DNA of 64,000 bases from Bacteroidales bacterium (lineage in GTDB: Bacteria; Bacteroidota; Bacteroidia; Bacteroidales; Marinilabiliaceae), in NCBI GenBank assembly GCA_024401395.1, contig JAKSLD010000002.1:93939-157938 (forward strand), read 5' to 3'. The notes beneath the pieces were generated by a model that had not been told where the DNA came from, made no database searches, and saw only the letters and a list, made by a program, of their open reading frames with translations. Positions 36,379 through 45,800 of this stretch are shown one piece after another (the stretch's first letter is position 1; the number at the start of each line of letters is the position of its first letter). The position numbers and the translations under genes were made by a program.

Positions 36379-37132
36379 TACGACTTCCAAGGATGCATCA
36401 ATAGAGAGCAAGCTCAAGTCCCTCTATGACCTACAGCAGGTTTGCACAGAGATAGATAAGATTCGTACCCTTCGTGGTGAACTTCCTCTCGAGGTTGAGG
36501 ATCTCGAAGACGAGGTACAAGGTCTTCAGACTCGTATCGACAAGCTAGATGACGAGGTAAGACGTCTCTCTGACGAGATTATGATCAAGAAGAACGAGAT
36601 CAAAGAGGCAGACCTCCAAATCAAGAAGTATGAGTCTCAGCAGGACGCAGTACGCAACAACCGTGAGTTCGATGCCATCAGCAAGGAGATTGAGTACCAG
36701 AACCTTGAGAAGCAGCTTTGCGAAAAGCGTATCAAGGAGTTCACAGCGGACATGAAGAACGCCAAGGATCTTGTTGACGAAGCAAAGCAGCGTCTCAGAG
36801 AGCGTTCACAGGACCTTGACAACAAGAAGGCTGAACTTGATACTATCGTAGCAGAGACTAAGGCTGATGAGGATACACTCTTGGCCAAGGCAGAGAAGAT
36901 TGAGAAGGATATCAATGACGAATATACGCTCTCGGCATTCAACCGTATCCGCAGCAATGCCCGCAACGGTCTTGCAGTAGTTACAGTTCAACGCGATGCT
37001 TGCGGTGGCTGTTTCAACAAGATTCCACCTCAACGTCAGCTTGACATCCGTCTCCACAAGCGCCTTATCGTTTGTGAGTATTGCGGTCGTATCCTCGTTG
37101 ATGACAACATCAACGCTGAGGAAGAGGCATAA
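36368..37132 (+). CDS. Zinc-ribbon coiled-coil protein (CdsZ-like)
   Basis: 254 residues. A long antiparallel coiled coil (about residues 10-190, Lys/Glu/Asp rich) ends in a C4 zinc ribbon 'CGGCFNKIPPQ...CEYCG' (about 203-240). This is the CdsZ/'zf-RING_7' family found after nif3-like genes; members are proposed to bind nucleic acid or act in type III secretion in Chlamydia, but the role in Bacteroidota is unknown. The start overlaps the nif3-like stop by 11 bp. A strong terminator follows at 37163. Confidence 0.92.
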   Translation: MASNTTSKDASIESKLKSLYDLQQVCTEIDKIRTLRGELPLEVEDLEDEVQGLQTRIDKLDDEVRRLSDEIMIKKNEIKEADLQIKKYESQQDAVRNNREFDAISKEIEYQNLEKQLCEKRIKEFTADMKNAKDLVDEAKQRLRERSQDLDNKKAELDTIVAETKADEDTLLAKAEKIEKDINDEYTLSAFNRIRSNARNGLAVVTVQRDACGGCFNKIPPQRQLDIRLHKRLIVCEYCGRILVDDNINAEEEA

Positions 37133-37162
37133 TCCAATCAATTTCTGATTGACAACAATACA

Positions 37163-37194
37163 GGAGGAGGGTTTGATATCCTTCTCCTTTTTTT
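37163..37194 (+). terminator. Rho-independent terminator after the zinc-ribbon gene
   Basis: GGAGGAGG (37163-37170), 9-nt loop, CCTTCTCC (37180-37187), then TTTTTTT. It separates the maf-to-zinc-ribbon run from DUF3109, which starts only 18 bp later. Confidence 0.85.
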
Positions 37195-37211
37195 ATTTGA
37201 AGCGAACTCGT

Positions 37212-37805
37212 ATGATAGAAATCGACGGCAAAATAATCTCATTTGAGATATTCACACGCAAGTATATCTGTGACCTCACGAAATGCAACGGCATCTGCTG
37301 TGTTGAGGGCGATTCAGGCGCGCCACTAGAGTCGGGCGAACCAGAGATACTTGAGAAGATATATCCCAAAATAAAGCATCGTCTGACCCACAAATCGCAG
37401 GCAGAAGTAGAGCGGCAAGGCAAATGGGTCATTGATCAAGATGGAGACAAGGTAACCCCCATCATCAATGGTGACGAGTGCGTCTATGCCGTACGCAAGC
37501 CAAATGGGCTATGGAGCTGTGCTATAGAAGAGGCCTTCAACGACGGCGAAATAGACTGGAAAAAGCCTATCTCCTGTCACCTATACCCTATCCGCGTTCA
37601 GCATTACAAGAACTACGATGCCCTCAACTTCCACGAGTGGCACGTATGCAAGTCTGCCCTCGCCCTTGGCGAGAAAGAAGGAGTTCCTGTATACAAATTC
37701 CTCAAGGAACCAATCATCCGCGCCTGGGGCGAATCATTCTACGAACAGATGGAAACAGCGGCTCCAGAAGTACAACGCTATACGGAAGAGCGCAACAAGC
37801 GATAG
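37212..37805 (+). CDS. DUF3109-family cysteine-cluster protein
   Basis: 197 residues, cytoplasmic. The ATG at 37212 (MIEIDGKI) was chosen because the longer frame runs through the terminator stem. It holds many conserved Cys: C20, C25, C29 and C30 ('YICDLTKCNGICC'), then single Cys in 'DECVYAV', 'WSCAIE', 'ISCHLYPIR' and 'HVCKSA'. This pattern is typical of DUF3109 (YkgJ-like Fe-S or zinc clusters) and suggests a bound iron-sulfur cluster or metal. Function unknown. It converges with the MBL-fold gene, 15 bp between stops. Confidence 0.88.
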   Translation: MIEIDGKIISFEIFTRKYICDLTKCNGICCVEGDSGAPLESGEPEILEKIYPKIKHRLTHKSQAEVERQGKWVIDQDGDKVTPIINGDECVYAVRKPNGLWSCAIEEAFNDGEIDWKKPISCHLYPIRVQHYKNYDALNFHEWHVCKSALALGEKEGVPVYKFLKEPIIRAWGESFYEQMETAAPEVQRYTEERNKR

Positions 37806-37820
37806 TCTGGAGCATTATCC

Positions 37821-38726
37821 TTACTGCAGCTGTCTTATCCTGACCTCTATCTCGGCATTATTCTTGAAATGCTCAACGATAGGAGTCAGGTCGGTATTTC
37901 CATAATGGTAAGGGTAAACCACCTTAGGCTTTATCATCTCTATAGCCTCAATAGCCTGCTCAGGAGTCATTGTATACGGCTGGTTGACAGGCAAGAAAGC
38001 CACATCAATATCACCGAGAGACTTCATCTCCTCGATAGGCTCAGTATCGCCTGCGATATAGACACGGAAAGGCTTGTTTTCGTATTTTGTGGCATATTCC
38101 AAGACAAAGCCGAGATCACGACCCTTAGGATGGAATTGAGTGCGACCCTCTGTTGTGTTATATGCCAGCACAGGGATGATATTGAATACAGACTCACTGA
38201 TTACCTCTCCAGCAACCAAGCCCTTACTTGCACCTGTTATCTCCTCTACCCGTTTATTGCTGTAGAAACGAGTATTCTCCTGCTTTAATATCGAAATAGC
38301 TGCTGTATCAAGATGATCGCCATGCTCATGAGTCACCAACAGCACGTCAGCCTTAGGCATCTTAGTATAGTCGGTACCAAACATTGACACCGGATCTACA
38401 TGGACAATGCTGCCGCCGAAACCCAAATAATCAAGCATCAGCGTACCATGCTTCACAAAAGTAACAGCCAAATATGGATTGAATGTTATCTCTTGTTTTC
38501 CTGGCTCCAGATCAAGAGAATAATGGATATTGGCATCACTGAGAATAAAAGTATCACATTCAAAAGTCGCCAGATATTCATCTACCCCATCACCGAAGCC
38601 ATTGATTGCTCTCTTAACATTTAGAGAGAGTTCCTTACCCATCTTATATCCATCTTTAGCAGCTTGGATAAAATCGCAAGCGCACAACAGGCAGACCGCC
38701 AAAAGAGAAAGTAAAATTTTATTCAT
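37821..38726 (-). CDS. MBL-fold metallo-hydrolase lipoprotein (UlaG-like)
   Basis: 301 residues. The signal peptide has a lipobox ('LCAC', acylated Cys17), so the protein is probably anchored in the periplasm. The metallo-beta-lactamase fold has the HEHGDHLD motif (133-140), a later Asp in 'YIAGDTEPIEE', and His in 'YPYHYGNTD', as in UlaG/RomA-type enzymes that hydrolyse cyclic or phosphodiester bonds. Substrate unknown. An exported lipidated form is less common than the cytoplasmic one. It faces the BASS transporter gene in a divergent pair with 75 bp between start codons. Confidence 0.9.
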   Translation of the reverse strand: MNKILLSLLAVCLLCACDFIQAAKDGYKMGKELSLNVKRAINGFGDGVDEYLATFECDTFILSDANIHYSLDLEPGKQEITFNPYLAVTFVKHGTLMLDYLGFGGSIVHVDPVSMFGTDYTKMPKADVLLVTHEHGDHLDTAAISILKQENTRFYSNKRVEEITGASKGLVAGEVISESVFNIIPVLAYNTTEGRTQFHPKGRDLGFVLEYATKYENKPFRVYIAGDTEPIEEMKSLGDIDVAFLPVNQPYTMTPEQAIEAIEMIKPKVVYPYHYGNTDLTPIVEHFKNNAEIEVRIRQLQ

Positions 38727-38767
38727 ACCATCTATATTCAGTTAGTTAATATTGCGAAGATATGATT

Positions 38768-38775
38768 TATCTTTG
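38768..38775 (+). promoter_or_regulatory. -7 box (TATCTTTG) of the BASS transporter gene
   Basis: Perfect TAnnTTTG, 26 nt before the ATG. No TTG at the standard distance. No comparable box was found for the divergent MBL gene. Confidence 0.55.
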
Positions 38776-38801
38776 TTCCCATCAAAAAAACATAATCTAT
38801 T

Positions 38802-39764
38802 ATGCTCAGATTCTTTCAGTATCTTTCTCGGATATTATCCACATATACATCTCTGTTCATAATTGCAACAGCTATCCTCACGCTATTTTGTCCGGAGACA
38901 TTCCTATGGGTAAAAGGGTATACACAGACCATAATATTAGGAATCATAATGCTGACCATGGGACTGACGCTCACTACGGCCGATTTCAAGATACTTGCAT
39001 CACGACCTGTGGATATCATCATAGGCACTGTTGCCCAATTCACCATCATGCCATTTATAGCCTATACACTGACGGTACTATTCGACCTCTCCACCGACTT
39101 AGCGATAGGCATAATACTCGTAGGCTGCTGTCCAGGAGGCGTGTCATCCAACATAATGAGCTATCTCTGCAAGGGTGATGTAGCCTTCTCCATAGGCATG
39201 ACGACCGTATCTACGCTTCTAGCACCATTTGTGACACCACTTCTAGTTCTCCAGCTAGCGGGTCAGACTGTGGATGTAGACACATACGGTATGTTTCTGA
39301 ATATACTCATTGTGACAATCATTCCAGTAGGCATAGGATTCCTGATCAACTACCTTCTGCAAGGCAACAAGATATTCCAGGACGTCCGTTCCACGATGCC
39401 AGGGTTATCAGTAATCTGTCTTGCCTGCATAGTTGGCGGAGTGATATCAGCGGTACACGGTTCGCTCGTTTCCAACGGCCTGTCGCTCTTCATCATCACA
39501 TTCGCCGTTGTATTCTGCCATAATACATTCGGATATATACTAGGCTACGGCATAGGCAAGCTATTCCGATTCACCAAGGCAAAGAACCGCACGATATCCA
39601 TTGAAGTAGGAATGCAGAATGCAGGATTAGGGACCAATCTGGCGGCCACCTTCTTCATGGCTACCAATCCACTTTCGATAGTACCATGTGCCATATCGTG
39701 TGCATGGCACTCCATTTCCGGCACTATACTTGCCTCCATATTTGCGTCGACAGACAAAAAATAG
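38802..39764 (+). CDS. Bile acid:sodium symporter family (BASS) transporter
   Basis: Inner-membrane protein of 320 residues with about nine to ten hydrophobic helices. 'GIILVGCCPGGVSSNIMSYLCKGDVAFSIGMTTVS' (about 107-141) and 'ISIEVGMQNAGLGTNLAATFF' (about 265-285) are the two crossing-helix motifs that form the sodium and substrate sites in this family. Bacterial members may take up bile acids, pantothenate (PanS) or keto acids; the substrate is not evident here. It has its own promoter and probably starts a transcript that runs into the lipoprotein genes at 39833-42808. Confidence 0.9.
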   Translation: MLRFFQYLSRILSTYTSLFIIATAILTLFCPETFLWVKGYTQTIILGIIMLTMGLTLTTADFKILASRPVDIIIGTVAQFTIMPFIAYTLTVLFDLSTDLAIGIILVGCCPGGVSSNIMSYLCKGDVAFSIGMTTVSTLLAPFVTPLLVLQLAGQTVDVDTYGMFLNILIVTIIPVGIGFLINYLLQGNKIFQDVRSTMPGLSVICLACIVGGVISAVHGSLVSNGLSLFIITFAVVFCHNTFGYILGYGIGKLFRFTKAKNRTISIEVGMQNAGLGTNLAATFFMATNPLSIVPCAISCAWHSISGTILASIFASTDKK

Positions 39765-39832
39765 AACCTTTTGTCCTGTTTCTTCATATAAGACCACTAA
39801 GGCATATTGTGCCGTAACGTAAATCTATTGTG

Positions 39833-40693
39833 ATGAAACTATTCCGTCTATTTCTTCCAGCACTATTTATTCTGATGGGATCCATTGGTTGTTCTGCTGA
39901 GGAAACTGTCAAGCCTTCGTCCATCGATGCTTCTGAGATTATCAAGCTCATCAAAAAAGGGAAGCCTGTAGTCATTGAAGGCAAACATATCAAGGGTATT
40001 CTAGAGCTCTACGAGTCAGGATCGTGTGCCAAAGCGAAACAGATGTCGCCATCGTATATCGACAGTGAGATCATATTCTCCAACTGCGTATTCGAAGAAG
40101 AGGTCAAAGCCTCGACACAGACCAGCGATGGCAAACAGATTATCTACTCAGTATTCCGCAGAGACCTTATCTTCACCAACTGCATCTTCATGAAGAAGGC
40201 GACATTCGACCATGTCATTTTCGATGGCAGCACCAGGTTTGATGGCAGTGCTTTCCATGAAGAAGTTTCCTACAACTCGGCCGACTTCCGTGGAGGTGTC
40301 AGTATGAACAGAGCGACATACGATGTTGATGCCAACCTCACCAACGTCATAATTTCGCATCATGCCACATTCCTTGGCATAAAATTTGGGGGTATGGCAG
40401 ATATGCAGAATATCCGATTCAACTGTCCTGCATTCTTTGCCGATGCTCATTTCAACGGCTATACAGAAGCCTCGCACATCTACGCGATTGGCGACGTCAC
40501 ACTCACCAATGCCCATTTTGGCGGACGAGTTGAGTGCAACGGCGGTTACTTTATCGGAAATCTCAGGTTCTCGCAGACCCAATTTGCGAATCAGGTAACA
40601 ATCAGCGGCTGTCACATTCTCGGCACGGTGAATAGCGAAGAAGCAATATTCAACGGTCGTGTCATCAGCGACAACAATATAATTCTCAAGTAA
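39833..40693 (+). CDS. Lipoprotein with pentapeptide-like beta-helix repeats
   Basis: 286 residues. The GTG at 39830 and ATG at 39833 are adjacent; the ATG is used here. Signal peptide with lipobox ('LMGSIGCSAEE', acylated Cys about 20). From about residue 70, phenylalanine occurs every 5 or 10 residues in A/N-x-F-x-x patterns ('NCVFEEE', 'NCIFMKKATFDHVIFDGSTRFDGSAF'), as in quadrilateral beta-helix pentapeptide-repeat proteins (Pentapeptide_3). Some such proteins mimic DNA and protect gyrase, but an exported lipoprotein would not act on DNA. Function unknown. It lies 29 bp before the protease gene. Confidence 0.75.
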   Translation: MKLFRLFLPALFILMGSIGCSAEETVKPSSIDASEIIKLIKKGKPVVIEGKHIKGILELYESGSCAKAKQMSPSYIDSEIIFSNCVFEEEVKASTQTSDGKQIIYSVFRRDLIFTNCIFMKKATFDHVIFDGSTRFDGSAFHEEVSYNSADFRGGVSMNRATYDVDANLTNVIISHHATFLGIKFGGMADMQNIRFNCPAFFADAHFNGYTEASHIYAIGDVTLTNAHFGGRVECNGGYFIGNLRFSQTQFANQVTISGCHILGTVNSEEAIFNGRVISDNNIILK

Positions 40694-40722
40694 CCCATAC
40701 GAACAAAACAAGAAACTATTTT

Positions 40723-42489
40723 ATGAAGAAAATCACACTAGCCTTCATGGCACTTGTTCTTTCCTGCGGGATTACCTCCTGCAATGAAGAGACGCTTGGT
40801 GCCATACTAGAAATTGTCGGGCTCGTACTCTCGGACGACAACACGACGATAGTTACCGAAGACGGCAGAGGCCTAGGTTGGCTCAACAAAAAAGAGCAAC
40901 CAGAGAATATAGAAGACGACATCCGACTCAATCCAGTCGTAGGTACAGAAGTAGACGAAGTGACAGGGCTACCCACGATGGTTGACCTCACAGCCTGCCT
41001 GCCAAAGATCGGCGATCAAGGGCAGTTTGGTACCTGCTGTGCATGGTCCACAGCCTATTATGCCCGTACCTGGCACTATGCCCTAGACAACAATCTCCGC
41101 ACAAGAGACCTCAACGACAGAAATACATTCAGTCCTGGCGACGTATTCCGATCTATAGATGCCCCTACTAAAGGCAAAGGGTGCCAAGGCACCTATTTCG
41201 AGGCTATTCTTGACAAGTTCATCAGTCGAGGCATAGCGACAATGTCGGCGGCCCCATACGTGAAGAATGCTTCCGACTGTGACTGTGACCCTTCATCTAC
41301 AGCCAATTCAGATGCTGCCAAGTACAAGATACTGAACTATCGAGAAGTTGCGCTAGATGTTCAGACCATCAAGCGCTACCTTACAGAAAACCATATAGTG
41401 ATGTTCGGTGCGAAGCTCAGTGACAACTTCATGTACCTCAAAGATGCGACAGTAATCCGAAACCACACCACCTACAATGCGACAGGAATGCATGCATACC
41501 ATGCGATGGCCATTGTGGGCTATGACGACAGCAAGGGGCCGAATGGAGCCTTCCGTGTAGTCAATTCGTGGGGTGAGTCATGGGGCGACAAAGGGTTCTG
41601 CTGGGTAGACTACAAGTTCTTCGTCGGCGGAGACTTTGCGTATTGCGCATTGATCATGAATACCAAGGAGTCGGACAACGGGCAAGTCACTCCACTACCT
41701 ACGCCATCTCCAAATTCCGGTGTAGACCTCATTGCCAGCAAATGTACCGATGTTGACTACGACGAGGCAGACGACCCAGATTCAGAAGATCCGACATGGC
41801 GTACACTCTACTACGACGTGACGAACGCCGGCAAAGAGACCGTTCCTGCATCAAGCAACTGGGGCATTGCGTATATACTCTACAATGCCTACAACGCCAA
41901 CGAGTACCACTTAGTATTAGCCGACATCTACTCAGACCAGATAGGCAATGTTCCAAAGGGAGAGTTCAACGGCAACTGGTCACCTGCGCAGGCGAAAGAG
42001 ATTACAGGACTCGAGGCCCAAGGCTTCTCCATCTCCAACATAGACCTTCCTGGAGAGACGACAGCCAGCGAAGCTGTCTACGGCAAGAGTGCCGGATGTT
42101 TCGAATGGTCGTACAAACTACCTAATGTTACCGGCAGCTACTATCTCGTGCTGATGGCAGATGCATTCGGCAATATAGTAGAGACCGACGACGACAACAA
42201 CCTCTACTACCTTATGGCAGCCGACAAGAAGCCACTACGCATAGAAAACGGTGTGATCAAGACAGAAATAGGCAACAACAAGTCGCTCAGTTTCCAGACA
42301 GTCAAACCAATCATGAATGCAGTGATGCCATTCCAGTCGCCAAAGGGGCCAGAGACATTGAACACCTATTCACCAGAAGAGATAGCAGTGATGATCAACC
42401 ATCACATAGCCACAGGCGAAATCAAGAACAAGTCGCTCGAGTGGATGGGAGAGAATGGAGTCAAGCCACGCCGCTGGGCAAGCAAATAA
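40723..42489 (+). CDS. Papain-like (C1A) cysteine protease lipoprotein with CARDB-like domain
   Basis: 588 residues. Signal peptide with lipobox ending at Cys20 ('LSCGITSCNEE'). The C1 peptidase domain (about 85-315) has the active-site segment 'IGDQGQFGTCCAWST' (Cys105), catalytic His260 ('AYHAMAIVGYD') and Asn281 ('VVNSWGESWGDKG'). The usual Trp after the catalytic Cys is replaced by Cys, while the residues around are as in papain. The region about 325-490 looks like a CARDB/immunoglobulin-like domain ('DLIASKCTDVDYDEADDP...LYYDVTNAGKETVPA'), likely for binding a substrate or surface. Probably a surface protease. Flanked by two other lipoprotein genes on the same strand. Confidence 0.88.
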   Translation: MKKITLAFMALVLSCGITSCNEETLGAILEIVGLVLSDDNTTIVTEDGRGLGWLNKKEQPENIEDDIRLNPVVGTEVDEVTGLPTMVDLTACLPKIGDQGQFGTCCAWSTAYYARTWHYALDNNLRTRDLNDRNTFSPGDVFRSIDAPTKGKGCQGTYFEAILDKFISRGIATMSAAPYVKNASDCDCDPSSTANSDAAKYKILNYREVALDVQTIKRYLTENHIVMFGAKLSDNFMYLKDATVIRNHTTYNATGMHAYHAMAIVGYDDSKGPNGAFRVVNSWGESWGDKGFCWVDYKFFVGGDFAYCALIMNTKESDNGQVTPLPTPSPNSGVDLIASKCTDVDYDEADDPDSEDPTWRTLYYDVTNAGKETVPASSNWGIAYILYNAYNANEYHLVLADIYSDQIGNVPKGEFNGNWSPAQAKEITGLEAQGFSISNIDLPGETTASEAVYGKSAGCFEWSYKLPNVTGSYYLVLMADAFGNIVETDDDNNLYYLMAADKKPLRIENGVIKTEIGNNKSLSFQTVKPIMNAVMPFQSPKGPETLNTYSPEEIAVMINHHIATGEIKNKSLEWMGENGVKPRRWASK

Positions 42490-42517
42490 AGTCGAACAAA
42501 TATAATTCCAGATAACA

Positions 42518-42808
42518 ATGAAAACTTTCAAGATAACAGTTAAGACTATGGCATTGGCACTTTTGTGTGCCTCTGCCATGACACTCGTAGGTTGCGGTTC
42601 GTCTATGGGCGTATCGCAGCCAGCCAAGAAACAGGCAGCCACTTCTACTACCAAGACATCGACCAGCACTCGAGCTGCTGCTACAAATGCTGGTGCTACA
42701 AATGCTGGTGCTACGGCTACCCAGTCGACCGAGAAGTCGACCAATGTAGGCACTACTACAAATGCCGATGGCTCCACATCCAAGGGACGCAAGGCAGCGG
42801 GGAAATAA
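42518..42808 (+). CDS. Small Thr/Ala-rich lipoprotein
   Basis: 96 residues. N-terminal signal with lipobox ('MTLVGCGSS', acylated Cys26). The remainder is low-complexity Thr/Ala/Ser with a direct repeat of TNAGA ('AATNAGATNAGATAT'), encoded by a 15-bp DNA repeat that may vary in length. No domain is recognised. The stop codon is inside the 29-bp dispersed repeat at 42801-42829, which links gene end and repeat. It could be co-transcribed with the protease 29 bp upstream. Confidence 0.7.
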   Translation: MKTFKITVKTMALALLCASAMTLVGCGSSMGVSQPAKKQAATSTTKTSTSTRAAATNAGATNAGATATQSTEKSTNVGTTTNADGSTSKGRKAAGK

Positions 42809-42829
42809 TTCCTAATTCCTAGTTCCTAA
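42801..42829. repeat. 7-bp tandem repeat (TTCCTAA), copy 2
   Basis: Twenty-nine bases identical, same orientation, to 12768-12796, containing TTCCTAA, TTCCTAG, TTCCTAA. It covers the last codon and stop codon of the small lipoprotein and reaches to within 11 bp of the convergent giant gene's stop. Possibly part of the 3' end of both transcripts. Confidence 0.9.
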
Positions 42830-42839
42830 GACATAATTA

Positions 42840-45800
42840 CTAACATCTAGGGGCAAGGAGTTGTTTGGCTTTGTTCTTGTGGATGGTGATGCCTTTATGG
42901 GGGCGAAGGTGCTTGCGGCCGATGATGTCGTAGGTGATGGGAGGAGTATCTGATTGTGCCGGGGAGAGGGTCGGACTATTCGACTGGTCGGCCTTTCTGC
43001 CGGGGAGTGATGTGGGGGAAGGCTCTTGCTTTTGACCGAATATCAAGGAGAAGCGATTATGGTATAGCTTATCGGCTTCGGGGATATGGTAGGATGGAGA
43101 GAGGCGAAGGTCGGACACGACACCTGTCAGGTTATCCTTCAAGAAGACGGTGTATTGTTGATCAATAGACGATATGCCTTTAACTGAGATAACAGGAAGA
43201 GTTGTATCGCCGTCGGTGGGCATCACAGAGAAGGAGACTATTGAATCGGGGAGTTTATCCAGAGGAGGATAGAGGGCGATAGAGATTCTAGAAGAATCTT
43301 TAGATGTATATATCTGATAAGAAGCACGAGGCTGAGATTCGATTTTGTACGAATCCGACTTGTGCTTTTTTGTGCTTCCGCCGTTTCTGAAGAGAAGGAG
43401 CAGTTCATCCTTTCGGAAATCCACACCGACGGTGAGGCGCAGAACGACGATATCGCTTGAGGCGAGTGTACTTTTCAGGGATGGCTTCTGAGAATCAGCA
43501 GCCATTTGGGGGTGAAGCATCAAGACGGTACCATCTGATTCGCAATAGACGGCGAAGCCCTCGAAGGGGGCCAGGGTATCCAAAGACTCATCATCGTTAC
43601 CGGCAGCAGAGAGATCTTCATCCATGTTATAGGTATAGAAGAGATATCCGCCAGTGCCATTGAGGGAGCGATGACCGCGAGCATAAATTGAGGGAGCTAT
43701 GCGACCGTAGAGAGGGGAGACAAAATTCTTCACGCTAACAGCAAAAGGGAAAGGATTCGCCAACCAGTGCCAACCCTTAGAGAGCTGGCCTGTAATCTGA
43801 ATCCCGTTTCGAGAAGGAGAGCCACGTTGAATGATATAGTTATCATTATGACCATTAGAAGAATGCTGCACCTTACTCATAAAGAAACTGCCAGCCTTTT
43901 GAGACAGCGATTCACCATCCAGGAACGACACATTATGAAACGACCCCGATCGCGTATCATACTGTCTCAGCATATCACCATTACCGCTATTCAAAGACAA
44001 GAGATTCTCAAAAGTACCTTCTTCTGTAGCAGACCCGATATAATAGCCACGATTTCGCACAAAAGTCCTGTAAATACAAGGTTTATTACCCAGTATCCTA
44101 CCACCATAGCTAAAAGCTGGAATCTGTGTATACTTATAGTACAGATTCAGCGAACCTTGATTGACCACATTATTAGAAACCATAAGTTTGGCATCAGAAC
44201 CTATGAGAGACAACTCAGCATTTTCATCAATCTGGATATTATGAGCCTCGGCATATTGGGCATCTATGACAGGCCAATAAGCCCCCTGGATGACTGATGG
44301 AATGCGGACATCAGATTCCGAAGAAGGAATAGTATTGTCCTGCCAGTTATAAACATCGGTCCAGTCGCTATTCTTCAGTCCAGTCCATATACAGACACTC
44401 TCTGGCGACCTTCGTTGCCAAGAGAAGACAGTCGGAGTTCCTTTCATGCGCTCAGAAAGCATTGTTCCATAATTATTATAACCACTATGCAGTTCAGCGT
44501 AGATTTGAGCCCAATGGTTATTATCAGGAGAAGAAGCCACCACCCTATCACGATATGCAGACGGTGCATCGTATCTGATTATTATGCGGCACCGATCATC
44601 TGGCTGTGCGAGAGACTGCACTACCCAGTATTCAGTGGCCATATTATCCGTTCTATCCGGATGCGGAGCATTATGATACTCCACCTGCCACACAGCATCA
44701 TTATCTGGCACTACACCGAGGAACCCGAGTCGTCCAGCGTCACCCACAGGAAAATAAGACTCCTCATCAGCAGACAACGCCATTTGCATTTTACCAGAGA
44801 CGTACGATGATTTTCCGAGAACAGAGACGCCATCGGCAACCCTAAGAACATTATCAGACATATCCAATACGCCCTCTAACAGGTCCAGACGAGACAGAGA
44901 CAGATCAGAAACAGCCGTCACACCAGTAGGGTTGTTGATTCCCAAGTTCGAAATACAGACAAATTCATCAGTTGTTCGGATTAGCTGGACACCTCTACCA
45001 GACAAAAACAAGGATCCATCACCAGTTACCTCTCCCCCATTGACACACAAATCCCGATTAAGATAAAGACGACTATCCACAGACAGGTAGAGATTCGCAT
45101 TACTGATTGTCAGGCTCCCATCGATAAATGTATCTGCACAACGGAGAATGCGACTACCATCTCCAGAAATAACGACATTATTCATATGAGAGGACATAGG
45201 AAGCATTTCATAATCATCATTACCACCATATTCAACAACGCCACCAAGAGAAGAACAGAATCGAGAGAAATCGCCTTTTGGAAGAGCCTCATTAGATTGA
45301 ACCTTCAAAGTACCCTGACCTGACACAACGCCTAGATTAACACCTTTGCTATGATCCAAATCCAATACAGCCCCTTTCTGTATCTCCACAGCATTGAGAT
45401 TCAAGTCATTAAAATAATTGTCAGAAAAATGGATATTATGCTTAACAATCAGAATACCATTATTGAAAGACGAGATTGACTCTGCATCTACAAGAGTACC
45501 ATTAGAATCAGTAATTATCCAATCCGACGGAGAAAAAGTACGCAAGTCGGTCATATCATGCTTCGATTCGAAACGATATATCGATGAGGAACTTTTGCCA
45601 ACCGAATAATAGCCATCAGGAGAAGCAGGAAGAGAATAGCGGGCATGGAGAATACTGTTATCAGATATTACGCTACCACTTGTACGGGTCCAATTCTGAT
45701 TGACGGTCTTTATGACAGGGTCGTAATCTGCGGGAAGATGCGAGGGGCAAACTAAGTCACACAACATATACCCCTCTTTGATACAGATATCAGAAGAAAA

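Noticed and set aside
12800-37800. Horizontally acquired island
   Set aside because: The block contains ordinary conserved Bacteroidales genes without mobility genes or flanking target-site repeats; a strand-linked codon shift fits inversion better.
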